This document shows, in pieces, positions 17,843 through 26,664 of a stretch of DNA of 64,000 nt. Both the position numbers and the translations under genes were made by a program. The notes under the pieces are model-generated. The model did no database searches, had not been told where the DNA came from, and saw only the letters and a program-made list of their open reading frames with translations. Numbering within the stretch: the first letter of the stretch is position 1; every line of letters begins with the position of its first letter. Source of the DNA: Companilactobacillus baiquanensis (lineage in GTDB: Bacteria > Bacillota > Bacilli > Lactobacillales > Lactobacillaceae); NCBI RefSeq assembly GCF_003946605.1, contig NZ_RHOQ01000001.1:62001-126000 (forward strand), read 5' to 3'.

Positions 17843-18689
17843 AGATCAAAAACGTTCATCATTGTTAGCCGATGTTGGTTTGTTGATGTTTTTAGTTCTG
17901 TTCAGCGCCACGGCGATATTAATGTCTCTATCAGGTCAAATCCTACTTAATACGATTTACTTGTTTGGAACAGTGGCATTATTGATGCTGACATATTTCT
18001 TTGGCATTATGCCTAGTTTGATCGCTAATATTTTGTTCATTGCCATGCAGGCAGTAATTATGATTTATCAATATGTTTCAAAAGGTAGTGATATTCATTG
18101 GCAAATAGCTTTTTGGATGTTGATCCCGATACTTTTATGTTTGACGTTGTATTGTATGACTTATAATCAATTGAAATTACAGAGTGCCAATAAAGAATTG
18201 CGAACGGCCATGGTCGAACAAGGTGCCTTCGATGAACAAACTCATTTACGTACTACGGTGGCTTACATGGAAGATGCTGCAGTTTACGCTGAAACTAATA
18301 AACGATTTGATCTTCCAGTTACCACTGCAATTATAAAAATTGGTTATTTTAATGATATTCGTCGAATGATGAGCGAAAATCAATTACAATCATTGTTACA
18401 GATGACGACTGACGCTATTAAGGATAAAACGCGTGTGAACGATATTATTTATCTGGTAAATAATGATGATCCGACATGGGCCATACTGTTATTTTCAAAT
18501 GCTGATGGGGCCAAAATTGCTACTAATCGTGTTAGAAAAGGGTTTGATGAACGATTGAAAAAGAATTCAGAATTATCAACCATGGCAATTTCACTAGTAG
18601 TTGGGATTGCTTCTTGGGATGCTGAAAAGATGAAGACCCCTTACGATTTAATGAATGCCGCTATCAGAGAAACACAGTATGATGTCTGA
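17832..18689 (+). CDS. Membrane protein with degenerate GGDEF domain: predicted c-di-GMP receptor (PssE-like)
   Basis: 285 residues. About four membrane helices fill residues 12-110, then a GGDEF-like domain occupies about 132-285. The active-site GGDEF is replaced by N210-N-D-D-P214, so cyclase activity is not expected. The inhibitory-site motif R201-V-N-D204 is intact and lies five residues before that position, the exact canonical spacing. That combination defines non-catalytic c-di-GMP receptors such as Listeria PssE. The ATG at 17832 follows GGAGGT and overlaps the previous gene by 11 bases, making it the last gene of the synthase operon. The inferred role is c-di-GMP-dependent activation of the synthase. 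Confidence 0.82.
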   Translation: MEIKDQKRSSLLADVGLLMFLVLFSATAILMSLSGQILLNTIYLFGTVALLMLTYFFGIMPSLIANILFIAMQAVIMIYQYVSKGSDIHWQIAFWMLIPILLCLTLYCMTYNQLKLQSANKELRTAMVEQGAFDEQTHLRTTVAYMEDAAVYAETNKRFDLPVTTAIIKIGYFNDIRRMMSENQLQSLLQMTTDAIKDKTRVNDIIYLVNNDDPTWAILLFSNADGAKIATNRVRKGFDERLKKNSELSTMAISLVVGIASWDAEKMKTPYDLMNAAIRETQYDV

Positions 18690-18715
18690 TATTTACAAAG
18701 TAAAGAAAATGAGAT

Positions 18716-18806
18716 AGCTTTCTAGCATTAAGTTAAATAGGTCCAGTAATCCGATTTTGGATTACTGGACCTATTGATTTAAGCTGAAAAGATATGTTTT
18801 GTTCCA
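18716..18806. repeat. Palindromic intergenic repeat, copy A (left arm shortened)
   Basis: Homologous to 39249-39358. The shared core is a 17-base stem (18736-18752 with 18759-18775) around GATTTT, flanked by matching AGCTTTC..AGCATTAAG on the left and TTTAAGC..GAAAA..TATGTTTTGTTCCA on the right. The outer left arm GTGGGACAAAACAT of copy B is missing here. It follows the polysaccharide operon and its core hairpin may limit readthrough. Confidence 0.85.
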
Positions 18807-18821
18807 GACTATTTTGAAACG

Positions 18822-18888
18822 CGTGATATAAGGCAGAGACCTCCGCTTAGCCTAGGCTATGCTCAGTCTCTAACCGCCTTATATCACG
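18822..18888. repeat. Long palindrome with 13-base perfect outer arms
   Basis: CGTGATATAAGGC (18822-18834) is exactly complementary to 18876-18888. Inside are AGAGAC/GTCTCT and a central TAGCCTAGGCTA palindrome. There is no T tract after the left arm on the reverse strand, so it is not a standard terminator. It lies in the convergent gap before metF. Confidence 0.8.
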
Positions 18889-18893
18889 TTCTT

Positions 18894-19754
18894 TTACTTC
18901 TTTAAATTGAAAAACGCAGCGGTATTTTTATAAATATGTTTTGCAGTTTTTGAGCTATTCATTGTATAAATATGAATACCGTCAACGTCATTTGTCACTA
19001 GATCAACAATTTGATCGATCGCATAGGCAAGGCCGGCATCCCTTAAAGCAACGGGGTTATCCTTATATTTATCCAAAATTGCTAAGAACTTTTTAGGTAG
19101 ATGAGCGGAGCAGTTTTCTAAAACATGCAGTGCTTGTTTACGATTTATTATGGGCATGATCCCTGCCAATATAGGTACATTTATGTCAGCAATTGCACAC
19201 TCTTCTTGAAAACGATAAAACTGTTCATTGTCATAAAAAAGTTGAGTTATTAATTGATCACACCCAGCATCTACTTTTTCCTTTAAATGCTTGATATCGT
19301 CGATCCTATTAGTAGATTCAGGATGGACTTCTGGATAACATGCGCCACTGACTTCAAAGTTAGGCTTTTCCTGTTTGATAAATTTTGTTAGATCACTAGC
19401 ATATTTGAAATCACTTTCGGGTGCGTGACCGTCGATAATATCGCCACGTAACGCCAAAACTTGATTGATATCGAGTTCTTCTAGTTCATCAAGTATTCGT
19501 CTAACTTGTGCTTTATTGACGTATGCGGCGGGCATATGAACCATTGCGGGCAGGTTTAATTTATTATGGACGTGTTTGGCAAGTTCGATCGTGTTTTTCT
19601 CATAGTCGACATTATGATTACTACAAGTAACACTGATAAAACTAGGATCGAGTTGTTTAAGTTCATCCAATGTTTCAGTTAGTTTATCGACACCAACTTG
19701 AGAGTTAGGAGGGAAGACTTCAAATGATAGAGTGGATCTATTAGTTTCTGTCAT
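18894..19754 (-). CDS. metF: Methylenetetrahydrofolate reductase
   Basis: Flavoprotein of 286 residues that reduces methylene-THF to methyl-THF, the methyl donor for MetE. Family features include the opening SFEVFPPN with the catalytic Glu, the ALRGD segment and the QLFYDNEQFYRF stretch. It starts one base after the metE stop, so the two genes form one reverse-strand operon. An AAGGAGC-type ribosome binding site lies inside the end of metE. It shares the control region upstream of metE. Confidence 0.95.
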   Translation of the reverse strand: MTETNRSTLSFEVFPPNSQVGVDKLTETLDELKQLDPSFISVTCSNHNVDYEKNTIELAKHVHNKLNLPAMVHMPAAYVNKAQVRRILDELEELDINQVLALRGDIIDGHAPESDFKYASDLTKFIKQEKPNFEVSGACYPEVHPESTNRIDDIKHLKEKVDAGCDQLITQLFYDNEQFYRFQEECAIADINVPILAGIMPIINRKQALHVLENCSAHLPKKFLAILDKYKDNPVALRDAGLAYAIDQIVDLVTNDVDGIHIYTMNSSKTAKHIYKNTAAFFNLKK

Positions 19755-19755
19755 A

Positions 19756-22002
19756 TTAAAGCTCCTTTCTAACTTCCTTAGCGGCGGTTGTTAAGTTTTC
19801 GACACTAGCTTTGGCTTCAGTGATTCCACGGGTCTTTAATCCACAGTCTGGATTGATCCAAACTTTTTCCTTAGGAACTTTAGATAAAATAGCATGGATC
19901 GTGTTTGTGATCTCTTCAACTGAAGGTATACGTGGAGAGTGAATATCATAAACTCCCGGGCCAACTTGCAGTTTGAAATGTTGTTTTTGCAATTCATCTA
20001 AGATCTCTAGATTTGAACGAGAAGCCTCAAATGAGATAACATCGGCGTCCATACTTTCAATAGCAGGAATAATGTCAGTGAACTCGCTGTAACACATGTG
20101 AGTGTGGATCTGTGTTTCAGGTTTTACTTTGCTGTGAACTAGTCTAAAGGCGGGGATTGCCCAATCGAGATATTCCGAATACCAATCTGTTTTTCTCAAA
20201 GGTAATTTTTCACGTAGGGCAGCTTCGTCAATTTGAATAATTCTAATACCGTTTGCTTCAAGATCAAGAACCTCTTCTTGAATAGCCAAGGCAATTTGTA
20301 AAGTCGATTCTTTTATTGAAATATCTTCTCTAGGAAATGACCAGTTGAGGATCGTTACGGGACCTGTCAGCATACCTTTAACGATTTTATCAGTTTTACT
20401 TTGAGCATATTTGGACCATTTGACAGTTATCGGTCTGATCCTAGAAACATCACCCCAAATAATTGGAGGTTTAACGCCACGAGTTCCATATGATTGTACC
20501 CAGCCATTTTTACTGAATAAGTATCCGTCTAAGTTTTGACCGAAATATTCAACCATGTCATTTCTTTCAAATTCTCCATGAACTAAGATATCCAGTCCAA
20601 TATCTTCTTGCCATTTAAGCCATTGGTCAATATGTCCAGCAATAAAACTATCATATTGTTCTTGAGAAATTTCATTGTGTCTAAATTTTGAACGTGTTTT
20701 TTTAACTTCTCTTGTTTGAGGGAATGAACCGATAGTAGTTGTTGGCAATAATGGTAGGTGGAATTCATTTTTTTGGATCTCGGCACGTTTTTCTAAGGCT
20801 GGTTTTCTAGTAAAAGAATCATCTGTCAAGTTGTTGATTGCTTGAGCCACTTTTTCATTTGGAGTTACACGGGCATTTTTAAATAAAGTATCATTTTGAG
20901 TTTCAACAGATTTGTCAGAGCCTTCTAAAATAGCTTGGAGCTCAACTAATTCAGTCAATTTTTCTTTAGCAAAGGCAAAATGAGCTTTAATTTTTGTTGG
21001 AAAGTCTTCGTTTTCGATCGTAAATGGTACATGTAAAAGTGAGCAGGAAGTCGATAATACAATGTTTTTGACATTTAAGCTATTTATTAATGAAATCGAA
21101 TTCTGATAGTGATTACGCCAAATGTTTTTACCGTTAACAATCCCAGCAAAGAGGATCTTATCATCAGGAAAGCCTGATTTAACTAACTCTTTTGTCTTAC
21201 GACCTTCAATAAAATCAAGTCCGATCCCTTCAACTGGCAGTTTTATTAAATCATCATAAACGTCACGAACATCACCGAAATAAGTTTGAATCAGAATTTT
21301 TAAACCAAATTTATTTTTGAGTAATTTTTGATAGATTTCTTTAAATAACTCTTTATCAGAGCCAACGACATCTTTTACTAATTCTGGTTCATCTAGTTGG
21401 ATCCATTCAGCGCCTTGATCGGATAATTTTTGAAAGACTTCTTGATATATCGAAACGAGATCATCAACAAAATCAGTAGGTTTGGTGTTGTTAAATTCAC
21501 TTAAACTCAAAAATGTAAATGGTCCAACAATGACAGGTCGTGTAGTAATGCCAGCGTCTTTAGCTTCTTGAAATTCGTCGAAAATTTTCGTATCTGTTAA
21601 CTTAATATCAGTGTCTTTAGAGAATTGTGGAACTAAATAATGGTAGTTAGTATTGAACCATTTTTTCATGGGGAGGGCCTTAATGTCGCCTTTTTCACCT
21701 TGATAACCACGTGCTAGTGCAAAATATCGATCAAGCTTTGATAACTTTAATTCTTCATTATCTTTAGGAACGATATTAAAAAGAAAAGCAGTGTCCAGAG
21801 TAGTATCGAAGAATGAAAAGTCATTACTTGGAATATTGTCGATCCCGGAATTTTTGAGTAATTGCCAATGTTTTAAGCGTATGTCTTTAGCAAAGTCCTT
21901 TAATTCCTGTTCACTAATTTCATTTCTAAAATATTTTTCAGTTTTAAATTTTAATTCACGTTTTTCACCGATGCGTGGAAAACCAATAATTGATGTTGTC
22001 AT
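19756..22002 (-). CDS. metE: Cobalamin-independent methionine synthase
   Basis: Transfers a methyl group from methyl-tetrahydrofolate triglutamate to homocysteine. The 748 residues give the standard two-barrel architecture. The zinc-binding C-terminal half is intact, with HTHMCYSEF near residue 645 and [10 protein letters not shown] near residue 720. It is first in the metE-metF operon and divergent from a LysR regulator gene. The 130-base gap between them carries a perfect MET-box palindrome, so activation by that regulator when methionine or homocysteine levels change is likely. Confidence 0.97.
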   Translation of the reverse strand: MTTSIIGFPRIGEKRELKFKTEKYFRNEISEQELKDFAKDIRLKHWQLLKNSGIDNIPSNDFSFFDTTLDTAFLFNIVPKDNEELKLSKLDRYFALARGYQGEKGDIKALPMKKWFNTNYHYLVPQFSKDTDIKLTDTKIFDEFQEAKDAGITTRPVIVGPFTFLSLSEFNNTKPTDFVDDLVSIYQEVFQKLSDQGAEWIQLDEPELVKDVVGSDKELFKEIYQKLLKNKFGLKILIQTYFGDVRDVYDDLIKLPVEGIGLDFIEGRKTKELVKSGFPDDKILFAGIVNGKNIWRNHYQNSISLINSLNVKNIVLSTSCSLLHVPFTIENEDFPTKIKAHFAFAKEKLTELVELQAILEGSDKSVETQNDTLFKNARVTPNEKVAQAINNLTDDSFTRKPALEKRAEIQKNEFHLPLLPTTTIGSFPQTREVKKTRSKFRHNEISQEQYDSFIAGHIDQWLKWQEDIGLDILVHGEFERNDMVEYFGQNLDGYLFSKNGWVQSYGTRGVKPPIIWGDVSRIRPITVKWSKYAQSKTDKIVKGMLTGPVTILNWSFPREDISIKESTLQIALAIQEEVLDLEANGIRIIQIDEAALREKLPLRKTDWYSEYLDWAIPAFRLVHSKVKPETQIHTHMCYSEFTDIIPAIESMDADVISFEASRSNLEILDELQKQHFKLQVGPGVYDIHSPRIPSVEEITNTIHAILSKVPKEKVWINPDCGLKTRGITEAKASVENLTTAAKEVRKEL

Positions 22003-22080
22003 ATGAAAGCCCCCTTGTTATTGGTATATACGATAACATCGTGCACTAAAAATTAATAACTGGAAAAAACAATCAGTTAT

Positions 22081-22097
22081 TATAGTTTTAAACTATA
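22081..22097. promoter_or_regulatory. MET-box, LysR-type operator between metE and its regulator
   Basis: TATAGTTTTAAACTATA is a perfect palindrome (extendable by one base each side) and matches the TATAGTTTnAAACTATA consensus known for streptococcal MetR/MtaR sites. A candidate -10 for the regulator is TATAAT at 22106-22111, so the box would overlap that promoter, consistent with autoregulation. Confidence 0.85.
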
Positions 22098-22132
22098 ACC
22101 TGGAATATAATTATTGAAAATGGAGGTCAATT

Positions 22133-23056
22133 ATGCGAATCCAACAACTAGAATACCTTGAAACAATCGTCAAAATGGGATCGATCAATGAGGCAGCCAA
22201 GGCACTTTATTTAACACAGCCTAGTTTATCCAACGCCATTAAAGAATTAGAAAAAGAAATGAGCATCACTATTTTAAAAAGAAGTAAATTAGGAGTGTCT
22301 TTGACCAATGAAGGTCGTGAATTTATGATTTATTCACGACAAGTGTTAGATCAGGTTCAACTATTGGAAGGTAGATACCAAAAACAAGTAATCAGAAAAC
22401 AGGCCTTTTCAGTTTCAGCGCAACATTATGCTTTTGTCGTGCATGCGTTTGTTCAATTGATCAAAACAGTCGATGCTGACGAATACCAATTTACCTTACG
22501 CGAAACTGAAACAGAAAATATTTTAAGCGATCTGACTAGTTTCAAAAGTGAGATCGGTATTTTATATTTAAATCACTTTAATGAACGGATCATGCAAAAA
22601 CTATTTAAAGAAAAGGACTTAGTTTTTACTCCTTTATTTAAGGCTTTGCCGCATGTTTTTGTCGGTAGGCAAAATCCTCTAACCAAAAAGAGGCGAGTTA
22701 GTTTAGATGATCTAGCTGACTATCCCTATTTATCATATGAACAAGGAGAGAGTAATTCATTTTATTTTTCAGAAGAAATTTTGAGTACCTTAGATCATAA
22801 AAAGAGTATCAAAGTAAGTGATCGGGCGACTATTTTTAATTTAATGGTCGGTTTAAATGGCTATACTATAAGTTCTGGAATTATTAGTAGTGCGCTAAAT
22901 GATGATAAAATCGTTGCCATTCCTTTAGATGTAGATGATTCGATGACTTTAGGATGGTTAAAAAAGAGGCAGTTGGAATTGACCCCGATCGCCGAAAGTT
23001 ATTTGGAAATGCTGAAGCAGCATATTCGTGGGTATGGCTTTGACATTATGGAGTAA
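22133..23056 (+). CDS. LysR family regulator of methionine synthesis (MetR/MtaR-like)
   Basis: 307-residue LysR regulator. An N-terminal winged helix (about 1-60, with SINEAAKALYLTQPSLSNAIKEL visible in two halves around the recognition helix) is followed by a periplasmic-binding-like effector domain. A GGAGG ribosome binding site precedes the ATG. Divergence from metE-metF and the MET-box between them make it the likely regulator of these genes; the effector is probably homocysteine or a related thiol by family analogy. The exact orthology to streptococcal MetR or MtaR was not tested. Confidence 0.85.
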   Translation: MRIQQLEYLETIVKMGSINEAAKALYLTQPSLSNAIKELEKEMSITILKRSKLGVSLTNEGREFMIYSRQVLDQVQLLEGRYQKQVIRKQAFSVSAQHYAFVVHAFVQLIKTVDADEYQFTLRETETENILSDLTSFKSEIGILYLNHFNERIMQKLFKEKDLVFTPLFKALPHVFVGRQNPLTKKRRVSLDDLADYPYLSYEQGESNSFYFSEEILSTLDHKKSIKVSDRATIFNLMVGLNGYTISSGIISSALNDDKIVAIPLDVDDSMTLGWLKKRQLELTPIAESYLEMLKQHIRGYGFDIME

Positions 23057-23073
23057 AAATAGACAAAAAAATA

Positions 23074-23168
23074 GACCTGCACCAATCCTAGGTACAGGTC
23101 CAAGATTACATTATAGAAATCTTTGGAATGTATAATGCAATCCCATATGCAAGTAGGCTACTTGCATA
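23074..23168. other. Two hairpins in the gap between the LysR gene and yidC
   Basis: GACCTG/CAGGTC (23074-23100) and a perfect 10-base stem TATGCAAGTA with loop GGC (23146-23168) lie in the convergent gap. Neither has a T tail, so terminator function is uncertain. Confidence 0.5.
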
Positions 23169-23202
23169 GATAACAATACACTTTTTTAACTAAAATAGCT
23201 AA

Positions 23203-24192
23203 TTATTTTTTATCTATATTTTGTTTACCCTTATTTAATTCACGAATCTTATCATGTTCGCTCTTAGGGGTATCAGTGTTTTCGTTAGAATCAGCTGAGC
23301 TTGTAGAATTATTATTTGAACCATTAATAATTTTATCAAGGATCTCTTCACTAACAACGACTTCAATGGGATGTTCTTTAAGATATTCGTCAGTTTCACG
23401 TCTAACTTTAGGAACCATTACGTAGTTAGTTAGTGCTTGTTGGATTAAAATTACAACACCACCAACTAGGAAGTAAAGTGCCAAAGCAGCCGATGCATAC
23501 ATTGAAATGAAGAATGTGAACATAGGATTCATGAACAACATCATTTGCATTTGTTTTCTTTGTTCAGGTGGGACAATTTGTAGAGACATCCAACTTTGGA
23601 TGATATAGAAAACAGTAGCAACGATCGCAATGACGAAACTTGGTTTTCCAAGTGGGATCGTCAAGAATGCGGCAGATCCGATTTGTTTAGAATATTGCAC
23701 CGCTTGATAAATGGCAATCAAGATCGGCATTTGTAATAATAGTGGCAAACATCCCATTCCACCAGTAATACTAAGATTGTTCTTTTTGTAAATATCCATC
23801 ATTAGAGCACTTAATTTTTGAGAAACAGCAGGATCTTTAACTTCTTTTTGCTTTTCTTGAAGTAAAGCTAATTGAGGTTGTACAGAACGCATCTTTTCTT
23901 GTTGTGTAGTTGACTTGTACTGTTGATTTAGAGAAAGTGGCAAGAGTAATAAACGAACGACAAAAGAAATGATAACGATTCCCCAAGCGTAAGCATTTTT
24001 ACCACCAACGATCCTAGCAGTAGCTAAAATCAAATTCTGGAACGGTACCCCCAGATACTTATAGATCAGTCCGTAAGGTCCGCTGCTTGGAGCATGCATA
24101 TTGGCACCAGATTGAGCACAACCTGAAACAACTAATGCCAGCACTACAACGACCGATAGCACTGATACGTATTTGATAAATTTTTTATTCAA
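23203..24192 (-). CDS. yidC: Membrane protein insertase YidC/Oxa1 (lipoprotein form)
   Basis: 329 residues. The N-terminal signal ends in the lipobox VSGC with Cys near position 25, then five membrane helices form the 60KD_IMP domain, and the C-terminal tail is polar and rich in Ser, Asn and Lys. It inserts proteins into the membrane with or without SecYEG. This shape is the lipoprotein YidC of Gram-positives. Many lactobacilli have a second copy, often near rpmH, which is not in this window. The reverse-strand ribosome binding site AAGGATGG precedes the ATG. Confidence 0.95.
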   Translation of the reverse strand: MNKKFIKYVSVLSVVVVLALVVSGCAQSGANMHAPSSGPYGLIYKYLGVPFQNLILATARIVGGKNAYAWGIVIISFVVRLLLLPLSLNQQYKSTTQQEKMRSVQPQLALLQEKQKEVKDPAVSQKLSALMMDIYKKNNLSITGGMGCLPLLLQMPILIAIYQAVQYSKQIGSAAFLTIPLGKPSFVIAIVATVFYIIQSWMSLQIVPPEQRKQMQMMLFMNPMFTFFISMYASAALALYFLVGGVVILIQQALTNYVMVPKVRRETDEYLKEHPIEVVVSEEILDKIINGSNNNSTSSADSNENTDTPKSEHDKIRELNKGKQNIDKK

Positions 24193-24248
24193 TTATAAAC
24201 CATCCTTTTAACCATATAAAAGTAATATACTTTAAAGTATTTGGTCTT

Positions 24249-24524
24249 TCAACCAATGACTTTGAAATTATCATATGATTTTAAATTATCGGAAAAAGTA
24301 TAATCCAAATGTTTAACTTTTCCAAATGGAGATGGCGATTGCTGAATTTTACTCAAAAAAATGTATAATAGGCGTTCATCACCTTGAGCTTCGATTGAAA
24401 CTGATCCGTCGCGTTCATTTTTTACAGTTCCAGTTACGCCTACATCAGTTGCTAATCTAACGGTTGAATATCTAAAACCCACCCCTTGAACGAGGCCGGT
24501 TACTTTAATTGAAAGATGTTTCAT
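24249..24524 (-). CDS. acyP: Acylphosphatase
   Basis: 91-residue acylphosphatase. The signature VQGVGFRYS near residues 13-21 has the phosphate-binding loop with the catalytic Arg, and the Asn of the GTVKNERDGSV segment is the second catalytic residue. It hydrolyses acyl phosphates; the cell role is unclear. Divergent from the rRNA methyltransferase gene, a frequent pairing in lactobacilli with yidC next to it. Confidence 0.94.
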   Translation of the reverse strand: MKHLSIKVTGLVQGVGFRYSTVRLATDVGVTGTVKNERDGSVSIEAQGDERLLYIFLSKIQQSPSPFGKVKHLDYTFSDNLKSYDNFKVIG

Positions 24525-24589
24525 TTCTTTTCACTCCATATTTACGGTGTATGTTACGATTTAATTATAAAACAAGAGGGAATAAATAT

Positions 24590-25348
24590 ATGAAATACAT
24601 TGAATCTAAAAAAAATGACGAGATAAAACAAATCTCTAAGCTGTCTTCTACTAAGTATATCAAGAAAACAGGTACATATTTGATCGAAGGTTTTCATCTA
24701 GTACGTGAGGCTGATGCTAATGATCAAAAAATCATTAAGTTATTGGTAACTGAAAATAATGAAAACGATCGTCTAGTAAAGAAATACTACGACAATGCAA
24801 TTGGTATTTCAGATGATATAGCACAAAGTCTATCTGAAACTAAGACTCCCCAAGGTATTTTTGCGGTCATTGAAGTGCAAAAACATGAAGAATTAACTGC
24901 TCTAACAGGACAATGGGTCATGCTTTCTGATGTTCAAGATCCAGGAAATGTTGGAACGATCATTAGAACAGCCGATGCCGCAGGATATAATGGAGTTATT
25001 ACTAGTCTTGATTCAGCCGATTTTTATCAACCAAAAGTTCAGCGAGCAATGCAAGGAAGCCAATTTCATTTACCAATTTATCGAATGGATCTAACAAAGG
25101 CAGTTTCTTTAGCTAAAGAATCTGGTCTTAAAGTTTATGGTTCAGAAGTAAATGATCAAGCAAAACCATACACTGAACTAACTAAGGTTTCTGATTTTGC
25201 CGTCATTATGGGAAATGAAGCTCATGGACTAGGAAAAGATATTTTAAGCGAGACTGATAAAAATATCTATATCCCAATTTTAGGTAAGGCAGAATCGCTT
25301 AACGTCGCAGTTGCAGCCGGAATTTTATTGTACGGTTTGAAGATCTAA
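24590..25348 (+). CDS. TrmH/SpoU family RNA 2'-O-methyltransferase
   Basis: 252-residue SPOUT methyltransferase. An N-terminal substrate-binding domain (about 1-95) is followed by the knotted domain with DVQDPGNVGTIIRTADAAG, an ImGNEAHGL motif and a final PILGKAESLNVAVAAG segment, all diagnostic. It methylates ribose in rRNA or tRNA; the site is not predictable. The ATG at 24590 with AAGAGGG 9 bases upstream is preferred to an in-frame start at 24509 that would run through the acyP promoter region. Confidence 0.92.
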   Translation: MKYIESKKNDEIKQISKLSSTKYIKKTGTYLIEGFHLVREADANDQKIIKLLVTENNENDRLVKKYYDNAIGISDDIAQSLSETKTPQGIFAVIEVQKHEELTALTGQWVMLSDVQDPGNVGTIIRTADAAGYNGVITSLDSADFYQPKVQRAMQGSQFHLPIYRMDLTKAVSLAKESGLKVYGSEVNDQAKPYTELTKVSDFAVIMGNEAHGLGKDILSETDKNIYIPILGKAESLNVAVAAGILLYGLKI

Positions 25349-25352
25349 CAAC

Positions 25353-25380
25353 TTGCTAAATTAAATACTTTTTGTATAAT
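25353..25380 (+). promoter_or_regulatory. Promoter of pheST
   Basis: TTGCTA (25353-25358), 16-base spacer, TATAAT (25375-25380), upstream of the T-box leader. Confidence 0.65.
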
Positions 25381-25386
25381 CGTAGA

Positions 25387-25597
25387 TATATTAATAATTA
25401 AAACGTTGAAGAAAAATAGTAACTAATAAGTTTGTGACAGGAAGAATCGTTAACTGAGAAGATTTGACAAACAAATTGGTGAATTCACTTTTGGAGTTTT
25501 AGAGCCGGTTACTATATAACCATTTGAGTGCATGTCTTAACATGAACTAGGGTGGTACCGCGAGTCCTCGTCCCTTATTTGGGATGAGGACTTTTTT
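25387..25597 (+). promoter_or_regulatory. T-box leader of pheST (phenylalanine)
   Basis: The T-box sequence AGGGTGGTACCGCG lies at 25549-25562 and is followed by a strong terminator stem (about 25563-25597) ending in T residues. A TTC triplet at 25484-25486 in the GAATTCAC context is a plausible Phe specifier, agreeing with the downstream genes. Uncharged tRNA-Phe should favour the antiterminator and raise expression. The 5' boundary is inferred from the promoter. Confidence 0.93.
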
Positions 25598-25613
25598 GTG
25601 TAGGAGGAAAAAT

Positions 25614-26660
25614 ATGTCATTAAATGATAAATTAAAAGATTTAAGAAAAAATGGTATTAACGAAGCTAAACGTGCTGAAAGATTACAGGAACTAAATGAT
25701 CTGAGAGTTAATCTTTTAGGTAAGAAAGGTCCGATCACTAAGGCATTGCGTGGGATGAAAGATGTCCCAGCTGAAGAACGTCCAGAGATTGGTACTTTAG
25801 CTAATAATGTTAAAAAAGATATTCAATTAGCCATCGAAGAAAAAATGAGCGAATTGAATGAACAGATGATTGCTAAAAAGTTAGAAGAAGAAAAAATTGA
25901 TGTAACTTTGCCTGCACAATCAAGAAATATTGGAACAAGACATATTTTGAAACAAACTATTGAAGATATCGAAGAATTCTTTATTGGACTAGGCTATCGT
26001 GTTGATGCTGGTCATGAAGTTGAAGAAGATCATTACAATTTTGAGAGATTGAACATACCAAAGGATCATCCTGCACGTGATATGCAAGATACATTTTATT
26101 TAACTGATGAATTGTTAATGAGAACACAAACGTCCGCTCAAGAAGGTCGTGATATGGAATCTCACGACTTTTCAAAGGGACCTCTAAAAGTCATTTCACC
26201 AGGTGTCGTATACCGCCGTGATGATGATGACGCTACTCATTCTCATCAATTCCATCAAATTGAAGGTCTAGTAGTTGATAAAAACGTTAGTATGGCCGAT
26301 TTAAAAGGAACCTTAGAAGCTCTTTGCCGTCACGTCTTTGGACCAAACAGAGAAATTCGTTTCCGTCCAAGCTACTTCCCATTTACCGAACCTTCTGTTG
26401 AAGTTGATGTTTCTTGTTTCAACTGTAACGGTCAAGGCTGCCGAATTTGTAAATATACCGGCTGGATCGAAGTGTTAGGTGCCGGACTAAGTCATCCTAA
26501 TGTCTTAGAAATGTCTGGAATTGATTCAACTGTATATAGCGGGATTGCCTTTGGTCTTGGACCAGAGAGATTTGCCATGCTTAAATACGGAATTACAGAT
26601 ATCCGTGACTTCTATCTAAATGATGTTAGATTCTTAGAACAATTCAAAGGAGTAAATTAG
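25614..26660 (+). CDS. pheS: Phenylalanyl-tRNA synthetase alpha subunit
   Basis: 348 residues. The N-terminal coiled-coil tRNA-binding arm is followed by the class II catalytic core with motif 2 around [11 protein letters not shown] and the [10 protein letters not shown] motif 3 near the C-terminus. It works as an alpha2beta2 tetramer with PheT. The ATG at 25614 follows TAGGAGG; an in-frame start at 25584 would fall inside the leader terminator and is rejected. The core also has a [11 protein letters not shown]ys-rich segment found in many bacterial PheS proteins. Confidence 0.97.
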   Translation: MSLNDKLKDLRKNGINEAKRAERLQELNDLRVNLLGKKGPITKALRGMKDVPAEERPEIGTLANNVKKDIQLAIEEKMSELNEQMIAKKLEEEKIDVTLPAQSRNIGTRHILKQTIEDIEEFFIGLGYRVDAGHEVEEDHYNFERLNIPKDHPARDMQDTFYLTDELLMRTQTSAQEGRDMESHDFSKGPLKVISPGVVYRRDDDDATHSHQFHQIEGLVVDKNVSMADLKGTLEALCRHVFGPNREIRFRPSYFPFTEPSVEVDVSCFNCNGQGCRICKYTGWIEVLGAGLSHPNVLEMSGIDSTVYSGIAFGLGPERFAMLKYGITDIRDFYLNDVRFLEQFKGVN

Positions 26661-26664
26661 TAAT

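Noticed and set aside
18432..18473. Active diguanylate cyclase
   Set aside because: The catalytic GGDEF residues are NNDDP, so synthesis of c-di-GMP is not expected despite the domain match.
10365..18689. Classical Wzy-dependent EPS cluster
   Set aside because: No Wzx, Wzy, priming transferase or tyrosine kinase/phosphatase genes are present; the synthase is a processive GT2.
18822..18888. Rho-independent terminator for metF
   Set aside because: No T tract follows the stem in the metF direction; listed as a palindrome instead.
20583..20786. Reverse-strand open frame inside metE
   Set aside because: Out of frame with the well-conserved MetE sequence and without supporting signals.
22010..22060. 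SAM or S-box riboswitch upstream of metE
   Set aside because: The leader is only about 100 bases long and has none of the conserved S-box stems; a MET-box explains control instead.
24509..24592. Upstream in-frame start for the rRNA methyltransferase
   Set aside because: Would run over the divergent acyP start region; the ATG at 24590 has the ribosome binding site and the family N-terminus.
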